Shown one piece after another: positions 30,903 through 40,633 of a stretch of 64,000 bases of DNA (positions are counted from its first letter, which is position 1; each line of letters opens with the position of its first letter). The notes below the pieces were generated by a model. That model saw only the letters and a program-made list of their open reading frames with translations, ran no database searches and was not told the origin of the DNA. The stretch comes from Streptococcaceae bacterium (GTDB lineage Bacteria; Bacillota; Bacilli; Lactobacillales; Streptococcaceae), in assembly GCA_022484805.1 (NCBI GenBank), contig JAKVKP010000008.1, positions 1-64,000 on the forward strand. The letters run 5' to 3'. The translations under genes and the position numbers were made by a program.

Positions 30903-31646
30903 TTAAATATGAGCGATTGCTCTCAATCTTTTATAATCAGCAATCCAATTACTGCCATCCCAGAGCTCATTTCTGACTTGCTTTTCTAATTCAAGTAATA
31001 TTTTTTCTTGCTCATTTTTATCAAAATTGGCTAAATCAGATGCGAAAAATTGTTTTGCCCAATTATACAAACCCTTTTCGCCATCTTTTAAAACTGTTGG
31101 TCGGTCATAAATATACAATTCATCAGCTATGAAGCCATTTTTTTCTAAAAGTAAAGCAAATTTTTCTGTAGTGGAAAAATTAAATTTTGAAGTATAGTCA
31201 TAGCCGATTGAGTTAAGTACATTTTTAAATCCATTTTCAATAGTTCCAATATTACCATACCCACCAAACTCACAAATCAGCTGCCCTGAGCCTCTAAGCG
31301 ATGATTTAATATTTGATAATAGCTGATCATGGTCAAGAATCCAATGGAAAACCGCATTTGAAAAAACAACGTCCCACTGACCTTCATAGCTCATTTTTAA
31401 GGCATCACCTACTTCAAATTCTAGTTCTGGATAAGTAATCTTCGCCTGCTCAATCATCTCTTTTGAGCCATCAATTCCTAAAACATATTGACAGCTATTA
31501 GCTATTTCTTTTGTTAATGTACCAGTGCCACAGCCCAAATCTAATATTTTCTGATTTTTATCATTGGGAATAAATTCTAATAAACCCTTCCCATATTCTG
31601 CAACAAAATCGTGTTTGCTATCATACAACTTAGAATTCCATTTCAT
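30903..31646 (-). CDS. Class I SAM-dependent methyltransferase (trans-aconitate methyltransferase-like)
   Basis: The 247-residue protein has the Rossmann SAM motif ILDLGCGTGTLTKEIA near 34 and the acidic post-motif VLGIDGSKEMIEQAK. Motif II is WDVVFSNAVFHWILDHDQL, where the FSNAVFHW stretch is like Tam-type methyltransferases. The substrate cannot be deduced. ATG 31646 has GAGG six bases upstream. It is flanked by terminators, so it is a single-gene unit. Confidence 0.8.
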   Translation of the reverse strand: MKWNSKLYDSKHDFVAEYGKGLLEFIPNDKNQKILDLGCGTGTLTKEIANSCQYVLGIDGSKEMIEQAKITYPELEFEVGDALKMSYEGQWDVVFSNAVFHWILDHDQLLSNIKSSLRGSGQLICEFGGYGNIGTIENGFKNVLNSIGYDYTSKFNFSTTEKFALLLEKNGFIADELYIYDRPTVLKDGEKGLYNWAKQFFASDLANFDKNEQEKILLELEKQVRNELWDGSNWIADYKRLRAIAHI

Positions 31647-31692
31647 AACATACCTCGTTTCTTTTAATTAATAAATTATATATCAGAAACAG

Positions 31693-31787
31693 CAAAAAAA
31701 GCACTTTGAATTTAAAGTAGTCCTAACAATTAGAATTTTAATCTAATTGTTAAGGCTATTCATCAATTAAACAAAAAGTGCTTTTTC
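31693..31787. terminator. Terminator after the purine permease gene
   Basis: The outer arms AAAAAGCACTTT and AAAGTGCTTTTT enclose an inner stem CCTAACAATTAGA / TCTAATTGTTAAGG, a cruciform-like double hairpin. On the minus strand it ends in TTTTTTT. Confidence 0.75.
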
Positions 31788-31837
31788 GTGTATCGCATGT
31801 ATTACAGCAAGTTATACTTATTTTAGCCTAATAAATA

Positions 31838-33280
31838 TTATAATATTGCTAGAATAATAAAGTTAATAATGAATAAAATATCAACTACCCATAAAATAAT
31901 ATGAACTTCTTTAATTTTACCAGTTACAACCTTGGTAATTGTATAGAAGATAAAGCCTGCAGCGATACCGTATGAGATTGAATAACACAAGCCCATAAAA
32001 ATTGAAGCAAAGAAAGCTGGAATCGCTTCTTCTAGTTTATTCCAATTAATATCTGCAAATGAAGATAACATCATAACACCAACGATAATCAAAGCTGGAG
32101 CTGTTGCTTGAGAGGGTACAATACCGATAATTGGTGAAAAGAATGTTGAAAGAATGAAGAAAATCGCAACAAAGACTGAAGTCAACCCTGTACGTCCACC
32201 AGCAGCAATACCTGCGGCACTTTCAACATAAGTCGTTGTATTACTTGTTCCAAAAACTGCACCAATTGAGGTTGCAACCGCATCTGCAAACAATGCTTTA
32301 TCCATTTTTGATTTAAAGCCAGTTTTACCTTCTTTAAAGGCTTTTTCGTCCTCTGCCGAGAAAATACCTGTCTTTTTACCAGTTCCAATAAATGTTCCAA
32401 TTGTGTCAAAAGTATCTGACAAGCTAAATGCCAAGATTGTCATTAAAACAAGTGGTAATTTATGAACATCTGAAAAGAGACTGCCCATTCCTTCGCTAGA
32501 AAATGCCGCACCAAAAATTTGACCTAAATCACCAAATGAAGCACTTAATGAACTTTGTTCAAGGTTGACACTAGATAAATCGACAACGCCCATTGGAATA
32601 CCAATAATTGTTGTTACGATAATACCAATAAAGAAAGCACCTTTTACATTTTTAATTACTAAAATCGAGGTTAAAATCAAACCAATTAATGCCAATAAAA
32701 TTGGTGCATTATTGAAGTTAGCAAGTGCTGGTACAATTGAGCCAGTTACTTCGATTGTTGCTTTTCCTTTATCAGCGCCATCACCTAAGACAGAATAAGT
32801 TCCAGGATCAGCGGTAAACTTTAAAAAACCTGCTGATTTAATCCCAACATAGGCAACAAATATACCAATACCACCACCGATTGCATGTTGAATGCTAACT
32901 GGAATTGCTTGAATAATTGCTTTACGAAGTTTAGTAACCGTAATAATAATATTAACAATCCCACAAATAAATACCATAGCTAAGGCTTCTTGCCATGAGT
33001 ACCCTAAAGAAAAAACTACTGTATAAGTAAAGAAGGCATTTAAACCCATTCCTGGTGCTTGTGCATAAGGAACATTGGCAAATAACCCCATAATTAAAGT
33101 ACCAGTCACCGAAGCGATAATTGTTGCTAAAAAGACACCTTGAAAAGGCATACCTGTTTGTGAAAGAATTGTTGGGTTAACGAATAAAATATAACTCATT
33201 GCAAAAAATGTTGTCAAGCCAGCAAATAATTCACGTGAAAACGTTGTTCCATTTTCCTTTAATTTAAAAAAGTTTTCCAC
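31838..33280 (-). CDS. NCS2-family purine permease (AzgA/PbuG-like, hypoxanthine/guanine)
   Basis: A proton-coupled nucleobase importer of about 480 residues and some 12-13 membrane segments. The AzgA-type signature AGLTTFFAMSYILFVNP at the N-terminus, ANVPYAQAPGMGLNAFFTY near 65 and GTSNTTTYVESAAGIAAGGR near 335 identify the hypoxanthine/guanine/adenine branch. I start it at GTG 33280, eight bases after AAGGAG; a longer frame to 33328 has no such site. A PurR-box-like pair upstream (33380-33423) suggests purine control. Which purine is carried is not certain. Confidence 0.88.
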   Translation of the reverse strand: MENFFKLKENGTTFSRELFAGLTTFFAMSYILFVNPTILSQTGMPFQGVFLATIIASVTGTLIMGLFANVPYAQAPGMGLNAFFTYTVVFSLGYSWQEALAMVFICGIVNIIITVTKLRKAIIQAIPVSIQHAIGGGIGIFVAYVGIKSAGFLKFTADPGTYSVLGDGADKGKATIEVTGSIVPALANFNNAPILLALIGLILTSILVIKNVKGAFFIGIIVTTIIGIPMGVVDLSSVNLEQSSLSASFGDLGQIFGAAFSSEGMGSLFSDVHKLPLVLMTILAFSLSDTFDTIGTFIGTGKKTGIFSAEDEKAFKEGKTGFKSKMDKALFADAVATSIGAVFGTSNTTTYVESAAGIAAGGRTGLTSVFVAIFFILSTFFSPIIGIVPSQATAPALIIVGVMMLSSFADINWNKLEEAIPAFFASIFMGLCYSISYGIAAGFIFYTITKVVTGKIKEVHIILWVVDILFIINFIILAIL

Positions 33281-33379
33281 TAAATAATCTCCTTTATTTT
33301 TTATTGATAAATTAATAATCAAAAACACTTATAATCTATCCTTTTAAAATTTTATCGAAATCATTATGCTTTTGCACGT

Positions 33380-33423
33380 TAATCCGACAGAACCTTCGTT
33401 TTTTTATTCAAAAGTTCGGATTT
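33380..33423 (-). promoter_or_regulatory. PurR-box-like inverted pair upstream of the purine permease
   Basis: On the minus strand AAATCCGAACTTT (33423-33411) fits the PurBox consensus AWWWCCGAACWWT exactly. A weaker arm with TCCGA lies on the plus strand at 33380-33392, inverted and 18 bases away, near the 16-17 bp spacing of known PurBox pairs. The same bases could also form an AATCCGA/TCGGATT hairpin. The rest of 33281-33630 shows no gene. Confidence 0.55.
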
Positions 33424-33630
33424 TGAATAATTAAGTGTTTTGTATAATTCTAATTTATCCTAATTGCTCGTAAACTAGAAAAATAACCTAAAAAAGTTTA
33501 AACTAGATAACATACCATTCACGTTTAGTCACTCTAAGCAACTAGTTGCCTACCTATCTGTGAATAAAATCAGCTAATATTAGGCTAATTATAAAAAATA
33601 ATCATTATAAAATTCAATGGAGGAAAACAA

Positions 33631-34584
33631 TTGATCCTAGCTTACTTAAATATTTTTGCTATTTTTGCCTTGATGTTCCTGGGCTATTTTCTAAGTTATA
33701 AAAAATGGTTTACAAATCACACCGCGGATGTTTTTTCCAAAATGGTGCTTAACATTTCGCTCCCATTTGGAATGTTCATTACGATTACCGAGAAATTTTC
33801 AAAGGCAGAATTTATCCACTTGATTGGTAGCATCATTGTTCCTGTTCTATCTATGATAATTGCTTACTGGATTTCTAAATTAGTTGGTAGGCTAATTGGT
33901 TTAAAACAGGGACAAATTGGAACATTTTCCACTATGTTCACTTGCTCTAATACAATATTCATCGGTCTCCCAATCAATATTGCCATTTTTGGTGAAAAAT
34001 CAATCCCCTATGCACTTATCTACTATATTGCTAATACAACTTTCTTTTGGACATGGGGCGTTTACAAAATTGCCACTGATTCAAATGCAATCGGTGGTGA
34101 TGATTCAAAAATCCATTATGATTTTAAAAGCGGTTTAAAAAAGATTCTAAATCCTGCAATGCTCGGATTTTCTTTTGGTATCATCTGGCTTTTGACAGGC
34201 ATTAAGGTACCCGTCGCTTTTATTAATTTTGCTAGCTATCTTGGCAATCTAACCACACCATTATCCATGTTTATCATTGGTATTACCGTTTATTATCTCG
34301 GTGTACGAACGCTTAAACTAAACAAAGCAATTGTTGCTGTTCTATTAGGCCGATTTATCATCTCACCCTTAATTATTGTGCTTTTAACTCGCATCATCCC
34401 GATTCCAAGCATGATGGCTCAAGTGTTCTTTATTCAATCTTCGATGCCCATTCAAAATTCAGTACCAATTTTAGCCAGAATGTACGATGCTGATGTTGAA
34501 TTTGCAACCTCAACACTCGGTTATACAGTACTGAGCTATTTAGCAGTAGTTCCAATTTTATTAGCGGTTCTACCTTACATTTAA
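33631..34584 (+). CDS. AEC family transporter (malate permease/auxin efflux carrier type)
   Basis: A 317-residue membrane protein with about ten hydrophobic segments in two inverted halves, each with the kinked-helix pattern of the AEC/BART fold. FALMFLGYFLSYKKWFT and ISLPFGMFITI open the first half; ATLSMFIIG-like LTTPLSMFIIGITVYYLG and SSMPIQNSVPILARMY mark the second. Characterised bacterial members carry malate or other carboxylates. The start is TTG 33631, seven bases after GGAGG. No malolactic genes are nearby, so the substrate is open. Confidence 0.8.
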   Translation: MILAYLNIFAIFALMFLGYFLSYKKWFTNHTADVFSKMVLNISLPFGMFITITEKFSKAEFIHLIGSIIVPVLSMIIAYWISKLVGRLIGLKQGQIGTFSTMFTCSNTIFIGLPINIAIFGEKSIPYALIYYIANTTFFWTWGVYKIATDSNAIGGDDSKIHYDFKSGLKKILNPAMLGFSFGIIWLLTGIKVPVAFINFASYLGNLTTPLSMFIIGITVYYLGVRTLKLNKAIVAVLLGRFIISPLIIVLLTRIIPIPSMMAQVFFIQSSMPIQNSVPILARMYDADVEFATSTLGYTVLSYLAVVPILLAVLPYI

Positions 34585-34593
34585 TTTGAAAAG

Positions 34594-34635
34594 AAAAAAC
34601 TTTTAAAAGACTTAAAGTCTTTTAAAAGTTTTTTT
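34594..34635. terminator. Bidirectional terminator between the AEC and 3D-domain genes
   Basis: AAAAAACTTTTAAAAGACTT and AAGTCTTTTAAAAGTTTTTT form a near-perfect stem. It overlaps the stop codon of the minus-strand gene. Confidence 0.9.
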
Positions 34636-35779
34636 AACTCATAATCGTAACAGTTACTGATCTTCTACCCCAATTAATACATTGTTGCGTCGTTGGGAAA
34701 TGAACATCAATGATATTCCCTTTAATTGCACCACCGGTATCAGCTGCAATTGCATAGCCATAGCCAGAAACTTGAACAACTGAGCCAAGCGGAATAACAG
34801 ATGGATCAACGGCAATTACATTTGGATTTTCTTTAAGGTTAATTCCTGTTGCGGTGATATAACCCATGCCTTCTTGGGCATAAGAATAAGCTGTTGACGA
34901 CATTTGAAGCGTCTGCCCTTGACTAGACGAACTCGAACTACTTGAGCTATTTGTCGAACTGCTTTCAGTTGAACTCGTTTGTTCTTCGCTGCTAGAGGTC
35001 GATTGACTCGTTGTTGTACTTGAGCTACCCGCCTGTGTGCTAGACTGACTTGATGTGCTTTGTGTTGCTGATGCAGAGCTACTACTTTCAGTTGTTTGAC
35101 TAACTTTAGCTGCTAATTCGGCTTGCTTAGCTTCGTCAGCAACTCGTTTTTCCTCTGCAACTTTTGAAGAAGCTAAAGAAGCAATCAACGTTTCATTTTC
35201 AGACACTTTTGTTTTTAAATTTTCAACCTGCTGATTTAAGCTATCAGCCTGTGTTTCATAGTCTGACTGCGATTTAACTAGCGTTGCTTGAATTTCATCC
35301 TGCTGAGCAATTAATGTCTCTAATTTTTCTTCAGCATCATTCAATTCTTCAACCTTCAAGTTCTGTGCTTCTCTCAAGGTTGATAAGGCAACTGTTCGGC
35401 GAATTAAATCCGAAAGGCTAGTCGCATTTAATAGCGAGCTAAAGGAATTTTGAGAAGTTTGCGAAATTTGCAGCTCTCTTAATTGTTCATTGATTAATAC
35501 CTTACGGTTTTTAATATCATTTTGAGTCTGCTCTATTGATTTTTTATTTTGTTCTTGCTGTACTTTAGCAGTCTCAAGCTTCGTTTTAATCGTTTCAACC
35601 TGTTGATAGGTTGCATTTACCTCATCAAAAACAGTGTTTAAATTATTTGATAGTTCAGTATTCTCGCTTTGAACTTCTTCCGTCTTTTGATTAATTTCAG
35701 CAACTGATTCACCCAAAGCTGAAACTGGAAAAACCAATAAAGAGGCCAATACAATCATTAGTCCACTCTTAAATTTCAA
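34634..35779 (-). CDS. Secreted cell-wall protein with coiled coil and C-terminal 3D domain
   Basis: A probable peptidoglycan-active enzyme of 381 residues. A signal peptide (KSGLMIVLASLLVFPVSALG) is followed by a CwlO/PcsB-like coiled coil (about 27-215). A Ser/Thr/Gln-rich linker (about 225-290) and a 3D domain follow. The 3D domain has ATGINLKENPNVIAVDPSVI, IPLGSVVQVSGYG, the AIAADTGGAIKG aspartate motif and IIDVHF, as in YocH- and Sps-type proteins. The start is TTG 35779 with GGGAGGG upstream. A WalR-like repeat lies about 220 bases upstream (35997-36013), which would fit cell-wall stress control. Confidence 0.85.
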   Translation of the reverse strand: MKFKSGLMIVLASLLVFPVSALGESVAEINQKTEEVQSENTELSNNLNTVFDEVNATYQQVETIKTKLETAKVQQEQNKKSIEQTQNDIKNRKVLINEQLRELQISQTSQNSFSSLLNATSLSDLIRRTVALSTLREAQNLKVEELNDAEEKLETLIAQQDEIQATLVKSQSDYETQADSLNQQVENLKTKVSENETLIASLASSKVAEEKRVADEAKQAELAAKVSQTTESSSSASATQSTSSQSSTQAGSSSTTTSQSTSSSEEQTSSTESSSTNSSSSSSSSSQGQTLQMSSTAYSYAQEGMGYITATGINLKENPNVIAVDPSVIPLGSVVQVSGYGYAIAADTGGAIKGNIIDVHFPTTQQCINWGRRSVTVTIMS

Positions 35780-36128
35780 TAGAACCCTCCCAAATTTTAT
35801 AGATACATTATATGATTCATTATATTTGCGTGCTCACCTTCAACAGTTTATCAAAAAAAATAGAGCTATATATTAAAATTACTTAACAATTACTTTAAAT
35901 CTAAAATAAAACATTCAATAATATTGCGATTTAAAATTAAATTTATCAATAAAAAACATGAATTTATGTCCATATTTGACATTGAAAGCCTTTTAAATGA
36001 CAAAACAATGACAATTAGATGACTAGATTACAAAAGTAATAAAAAAAAAGACAATGACACGCAACCAAACCAAAATTCCCATTAGATTGGTTGTTTTCAT
36101 ATCATTATCCTGTAATTTTAAAATTTAA
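35780..36128. other. AT-rich intergenic region without a gene
   Basis: No convincing ORF is present. It holds the upstream region of the 3D-domain gene with the WalR-like repeat (35997-36013). It also holds a weak hairpin at 36063-36096 (CAACCAA / TTGGTTG) that may end the hisS-aspS-yitT transcript. Confidence 0.6.
35997..36013 (-). promoter_or_regulatory. WalR-like direct repeat
   Basis: The minus strand reads TGTCAT-TGTTT-TGTCAT, two hexamers 11 bases apart. The WalR (VicR) consensus is TGTWAH-N5-TGTWAH; here the fourth base of each half is C instead of A/T. Confidence 0.4.
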
Positions 36129-37028
36129 CTAGCTCAGCTCACCCGGTTCCTTATAAAAGTTACCTAGTATCTTGACATTTTCTGAGATGGATACAAAAGC
36201 CGATGGGTCAACCGTTTCCATAATATGTTTAAACTCAGCGTATTCATAACGTGTGATAATTGTAAATAAGATTGTTTTCTTTTCATGGCTATAACCGCCC
36301 TCCACCTCATTAACAATGGTTACACCACGATGAAGTACATACTGGACCTCTTTAATCACTAGGTCTGGATTTTTAGTTACAATCATTACCTGCATTTTTT
36401 TCTGTTTTGTAAAAATTGCATCCGTTACTCGACTGCTCATAAAAATAGTTAACATGGAGTAAAACATATATTGCCAACCAAAAAGTAAGCCAGCAACAAC
36501 CATAATGCAGCCATTAAAAATTAAAGAAATTGAACCAACAGAATGACCCGTTTGTTTCCGAACTGAGATCGAAATAATATCCGTTCCACCGCTTGAAATA
36601 TTATTCCGTAAAGCATAACCAATCCCTGCACCGTTGACTACCCCACCAAAGATGGCATTCATGATTGGATCACTTGTTAAGGTTACCTCAGGCATAAAAT
36701 GAATAAACAAGGAGCTCATCGTTACTGTTAAAATCGTATAAATCGTAAATCTTCGACCGATATAGCGCCAAGCAATAATAAATAGTGGTAAATTTAAGAG
36801 ATATAAGGTTGCAGATACTGGAATAGTAAAACCAAACCAGCGACCACTTAAAGTAGTAAAAATTTGAGCTAACCCTGTAATACCACTCGAATAAACATGT
36901 CCTGGTTGAAAAAATAAATTCAAGGCAACACTAGACATAAAAGCATAAATTAAAGCCGCTGTAAATTTTTGTGAAAATTTTTGAAATGAAAATGACTTAG
37001 AAAAAAAGTCTATTATCTTATTAATCAT
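36129..37028 (-). CDS. YitT family membrane protein with DUF2179 domain
   Basis: The 299-residue protein has five or six membrane segments at the N-terminus ([39 protein letters not shown]) and a soluble C-terminal DUF2179 domain ([37 protein letters not shown]). The family is widespread in Firmicutes; its transport or regulatory role is not settled. ATG 37028 overlaps the aspS stop by 8 bases and has AGAGGAA upstream, so it is probably translated together with aspS. An upstream start at 37067 is not supported. Confidence 0.85.
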   Translation of the reverse strand: MINKIIDFFSKSFSFQKFSQKFTAALIYAFMSSVALNLFFQPGHVYSSGITGLAQIFTTLSGRWFGFTIPVSATLYLLNLPLFIIAWRYIGRRFTIYTILTVTMSSLFIHFMPEVTLTSDPIMNAIFGGVVNGAGIGYALRNNISSGGTDIISISVRKQTGHSVGSISLIFNGCIMVVAGLLFGWQYMFYSMLTIFMSSRVTDAIFTKQKKMQVMIVTKNPDLVIKEVQYVLHRGVTIVNEVEGGYSHEKKTILFTIITRYEYAEFKHIMETVDPSAFVSISENVKILGNFYKEPGELS

Positions 37029-38793
37029 TACTTTCCTCTTTTGAATTAATCTTAAGTGACAGCTCAAAGAGTTGTTGACTATTGACTGGGCTTGGCGCTT
37101 CTGTCATTGGATCAGCTGCCTTCCCATTTTTTGGAAAAGCAATCACTTCACGAATATTATCCTTACCTGCAAGTAGCATGACAAAGCGATCTAATCCTAA
37201 AGCGATACCACCGTGTGGCGGAAAACCATAGTCCATCGCCTCCAATAGAAAGCCAAATTGCTCATCAGCAGACTGAGAGGTAAAGCCGAGTGCTTCAAAC
37301 ATTTTTTCCTGCAAGTCACGATGATTAATTCTGAGACTACCACCACCTAGCTCATAACCATTTAAAACAATATCATAAGCGACAGCACGGACATCAGCTG
37401 GAGATGTCAAAAGTAAATCCTGTGTTGCCTCAGTCGGCAAGGTGAATGGATGATGAGCGGACATATAGCGCCCTTCTTCTTCAGAATATTCAAAGAGTGG
37501 CCAATCCACAACCCAAAGGAAATTGAATTTCGACTCATCAATCAAGTTAAGTACCTTGGCAAGTCGTGTCCTTAACGCCCCAAGTGTCGCTGCAACAACT
37601 TCTCTTTGATCGGCAGCAAAGAGAATTAAATCACCACTCTCAGTAGCTAAAGTAGTTGCTAAATCACCTTCAATTTCTGTAATAAATTTAGCAATTGGGC
37701 CTGTAAAGCCTTCATCAGTGACCTTCAACCATGCTAAGCCCTTGGCTCCAAACTGCTCAACATATTTAGCAAGCTCATCTAGTTTTTTACGCGAATAAGC
37801 ATCGGCAGCACCTTTGACATTAATCGCCTTTACCTGACCACCTGATGCGAGTGCGCCTTCAAATACCTTAAATGGGACATTCGCCACAAGCTCAGATAAA
37901 TCAATTAGCTCCATATCAAAGCGTGTATCAGGTTTATCCGAACCAAAGCGTGACATTGCTTCATCGTAGCTGATACGTGGAAATGGTAAAGTAACCTCAA
38001 TTCCTTTTGCCTCTTTCATCACCTTTGCAATCATACCTTCGGTAATTTCTTGAATTTCAAGCTCATCTAAAAAAGAAGTTTCCAAGTCAACCTGTGTAAA
38101 TTCAGGCTGACGATCACCACGTAAATCCTCATCACGAAAGCACTTAACAATTTGGTAATAGCGATCAAAACCGGCATTCATCAATAATTGCTTTGTAATC
38201 TGTGGTGACTGCGGCAATGCATAAAAATGGCCTTGATAAATTCGACTTGGCACTAAATAATCACGAGCACCCTCTGGCGTTGATTTTGCCAGATATGGCG
38301 TTTCAACATCAATAAATTCTAAATCATCTAAATAGTGACGAATACTTTTAGTCACTTGATGACGTAATTTAAAATTATTCAGCATGGATGGGCGACGTAA
38401 ATCTAGATAACGATACTTCAAACGCGTCTCATCACTAGCATTAAGGTCATCTGCAATTTCAAAGGGTGGCGTCTTGGCTTGATTTAAAATTGTTAATTCT
38501 GTGACTTCAATTTCAATTTGACCTGTCGCCATTTTTGAATTTGCGACCTCTCTAGCAACAACCTGTCCTTGTACCTCAATCACGTATTCACTGCGCAAGG
38601 TTTCAGCAAGCGAAACAACTGCCTCTGCTGCCTTTTCTGGATTGATTACTAGCTGAACTATCCCCTCACGATCTCTTAAGTCAATAAAAATTAAACCACC
38701 AAGATTTCGACGTTTAGCAACCCAACCCTTTAATACGACTGTTTCTCCTAAAAACTGCTCCGTAATTCGTCCTGCATAATTTGAACGTTTCAT
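37021..38793 (-). CDS. aspS: Aspartate--tRNA ligase
   Basis: Class II synthetase of 590 residues in the bacterial-type arrangement: N-terminal anticodon-binding OB fold ([20 protein letters not shown]), catalytic motifs [30 protein letters not shown] (motif 2) and [16 protein letters not shown] (motif 3). The GAD insertion domain (about 290-415) is present. It follows hisS by 93 bases and shares the T-box-controlled transcript. yitT overlaps its stop. Confidence 0.97.
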   Translation of the reverse strand: MKRSNYAGRITEQFLGETVVLKGWVAKRRNLGGLIFIDLRDREGIVQLVINPEKAAEAVVSLAETLRSEYVIEVQGQVVAREVANSKMATGQIEIEVTELTILNQAKTPPFEIADDLNASDETRLKYRYLDLRRPSMLNNFKLRHQVTKSIRHYLDDLEFIDVETPYLAKSTPEGARDYLVPSRIYQGHFYALPQSPQITKQLLMNAGFDRYYQIVKCFRDEDLRGDRQPEFTQVDLETSFLDELEIQEITEGMIAKVMKEAKGIEVTLPFPRISYDEAMSRFGSDKPDTRFDMELIDLSELVANVPFKVFEGALASGGQVKAINVKGAADAYSRKKLDELAKYVEQFGAKGLAWLKVTDEGFTGPIAKFITEIEGDLATTLATESGDLILFAADQREVVAATLGALRTRLAKVLNLIDESKFNFLWVVDWPLFEYSEEEGRYMSAHHPFTLPTEATQDLLLTSPADVRAVAYDIVLNGYELGGGSLRINHRDLQEKMFEALGFTSQSADEQFGFLLEAMDYGFPPHGGIALGLDRFVMLLAGKDNIREVIAFPKNGKAADPMTEAPSPVNSQQLFELSLKINSKEESND

Positions 38794-38886
38794 TTATTTA
38801 TACATCCTTTATTTATTAATTATATTAGTTTGAATTTTTACATTAATTCACTAAAATAGTATTTTTAATTTTATTAATATTAGTAA

Positions 38887-40200
38887 TTAATTATTAATAA
38901 CCATTTCATCGTAGAGTATCGCAAAGTTAGCATAAAGCTGACTTAAGTCAAAATCTTTTTCTTCTCGTGTCTCTGCATTTTTAATTTTTACTTTTTGTGT
39001 CGCAAGTTCATTTTCACCAATCGTAATAATTAACTCACTATCAAGCCTATCAGCCGTTTTAAATTGCGCCTTCGCCTTTCGATTAAGCATATCACGTTCT
39101 GCTGAGAAGCCTTGACTTCGAATAGCTTGCACTATTTTTAGTGCTTCTAAATTAGCAGTTTCTCCAAGGACAACAACATAGGCATTGATTGGTTGACTTG
39201 TTGGTAATTCAATCTCTTCTGCTTTAATTGTCAAAAGTACGCGCTCAATACCGAGTGCAAAGCCAAAGCCAGGTGTTGGTGGTCCATCAAAATATTCAAC
39301 TAGGCCATCGTAACGTCCACCCGCACAAATTGTCGTTTGCGCATTAGCAGTTGCATCGCTCATAATTTCAAAAATCGTATGGTTATAATAATCTAAGCCA
39401 CGCACCATATTACTATCAATTTCATAGTCAATACCAAGTGCTTCAAGCATTGCCTTAACAGCCTCAAAATGGCTAAAGCTAGCCGCATTAAGATAATCCA
39501 AAATTGATGGTGCATTGGCAACTACCACCTTATCCTGACGATCCTTGCTATCAAGAACACGGAGCGGATTTTCATGTAAACGACGCTTAGAATCTTCAGA
39601 AAGCTGATCTTGCAAAGGCTCTAAGTAATTAATTAATGCTTGGCGGTACGCCGAGCGACTTTCTGGATCACCAAGGGAATTAATCACTAAACGAATTTTA
39701 GTCAAGCCAAGCTGTTCAAAGAAAGCCATTGCCATCGCAATCATTTCAGCATCGGTCGCTGGATTGGCTGAACCAAAGCATTCGGCACCAATTTGATGAA
39801 ACTGCCTTAATCGACCTGCTTGCGGTCTTTCATAACGAAACATTGGTCCTTGATAAAAGAGCTTCGTCGGATTTAAATGTTCTGGCGCAAAAAGCTTATG
39901 CTCAACATAGGCACGGACAACCGGTGCAGTCCCCTCTGGTCTCAAGGTAATATGGCGATTCCCTTTATCGTAAAAATCGTACATTTCTTTGGTTACAATA
40001 TCTGTCGTATCACCGACTGAACGTGAAATTACTTCATAATTTTCAAAAATTGGCGTTCTAATTTCTTGGAATTGGTAGTCATTAAAAACTAGTCTTGCTG
40101 TTTCCTCAACAAACTGCCAGTCACTTGACTTAAATTGATCCTTTTCATTGTTTTGAACCGGTAAAATATCATTAGTACCTTTTGGTCTTTGTAATTTCAT
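38887..40200 (-). CDS. hisS: Histidine--tRNA ligase
   Basis: Class II synthetase of 437 residues. [14 protein letters not shown] opens it, motif 2 is [20 protein letters not shown], the histidine-specific motif is [15 protein letters not shown], and motif 3 is [16 protein letters not shown]; the C-terminal anticodon-binding domain follows. ATG 40200 has AAGGAG five bases upstream; in-frame codons up to 40236 lack a site. It lies directly after a T-box leader. Confidence 0.97.
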   Translation of the reverse strand: MKLQRPKGTNDILPVQNNEKDQFKSSDWQFVEETARLVFNDYQFQEIRTPIFENYEVISRSVGDTTDIVTKEMYDFYDKGNRHITLRPEGTAPVVRAYVEHKLFAPEHLNPTKLFYQGPMFRYERPQAGRLRQFHQIGAECFGSANPATDAEMIAMAMAFFEQLGLTKIRLVINSLGDPESRSAYRQALINYLEPLQDQLSEDSKRRLHENPLRVLDSKDRQDKVVVANAPSILDYLNAASFSHFEAVKAMLEALGIDYEIDSNMVRGLDYYNHTIFEIMSDATANAQTTICAGGRYDGLVEYFDGPPTPGFGFALGIERVLLTIKAEEIELPTSQPINAYVVVLGETANLEALKIVQAIRSQGFSAERDMLNRKAKAQFKTADRLDSELIITIGENELATQKVKIKNAETREEKDFDLSQLYANFAILYDEMVINN

Positions 40201-40233
40201 ACAGACTCCTTTATCATTATTTCCATTCATAGA

Positions 40234-40412
40234 CAAAAAAGCATAAACCTTCCCTAAGTCTTAACTTAAGGACGCCTATGCGCGGTGCCACCTTAATTGA
40301 AGATACCGAAGCATCCTCCACTTTTATGATTAACGCTCATCTCACGAATTATCATCACTAAAAATCATTGATTGCTCACACTATCCAACCTCGCTGAAAA
40401 TGATTACTTATG
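40234..40412 (-). promoter_or_regulatory. T-box leader of hisS-aspS
   Basis: The T-box antiterminator core AAGGTGGCACCGCG is read on the minus strand at 40294-40281. The terminator (GCATAG... to ...TTATGC, then TTTTTT) runs to 40234. Upstream is the stem I apical part (AGCGAGGTTGG, GTGTGAGC) with AATCATT/AATGATT pairing. A -10 TATAAT at 40424-40419 puts the start near 40412. The triplets on the expected specifier side are GATGAT (40356-40351), which would read Asp rather than His. Confidence 0.85.
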
Positions 40413-40563
40413 TGTCATATTATATAGTAAATGATTATGAAATGCTAGAAAATTTATAACTTAGCAAGATGATAATGTCTGTTTCTTTCTGAGAAATAAA
40501 TGTTCTCATTAAAACAGGCAAAATCAAATTAGTTTATTAATAGATAAATTATCAAAGTAATTT

Positions 40564-40601
40564 AAAAAGGCAAAATATACTAATTTAAGTATACTTTACC
40601 T
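40564..40601 (-). terminator. Terminator of glpKOF
   Basis: On the minus strand GGTAAAGTATAC and GTATATTTTGCC pair around an 8-nt loop and end in TTTTT. It lies 33 bases past glpF. Confidence 0.85.
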
Positions 40602-40633
40602 GTATTTTGAACAATTAATAAGATTTTCAATGA

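Noticed and set aside
33281-33630. Purine riboswitch ahead of the permease
   Set aside because: The conserved junction and kissing-loop bases are missing; the AATCCGA/TCGGATT pairing is better explained by a PurBox pair.
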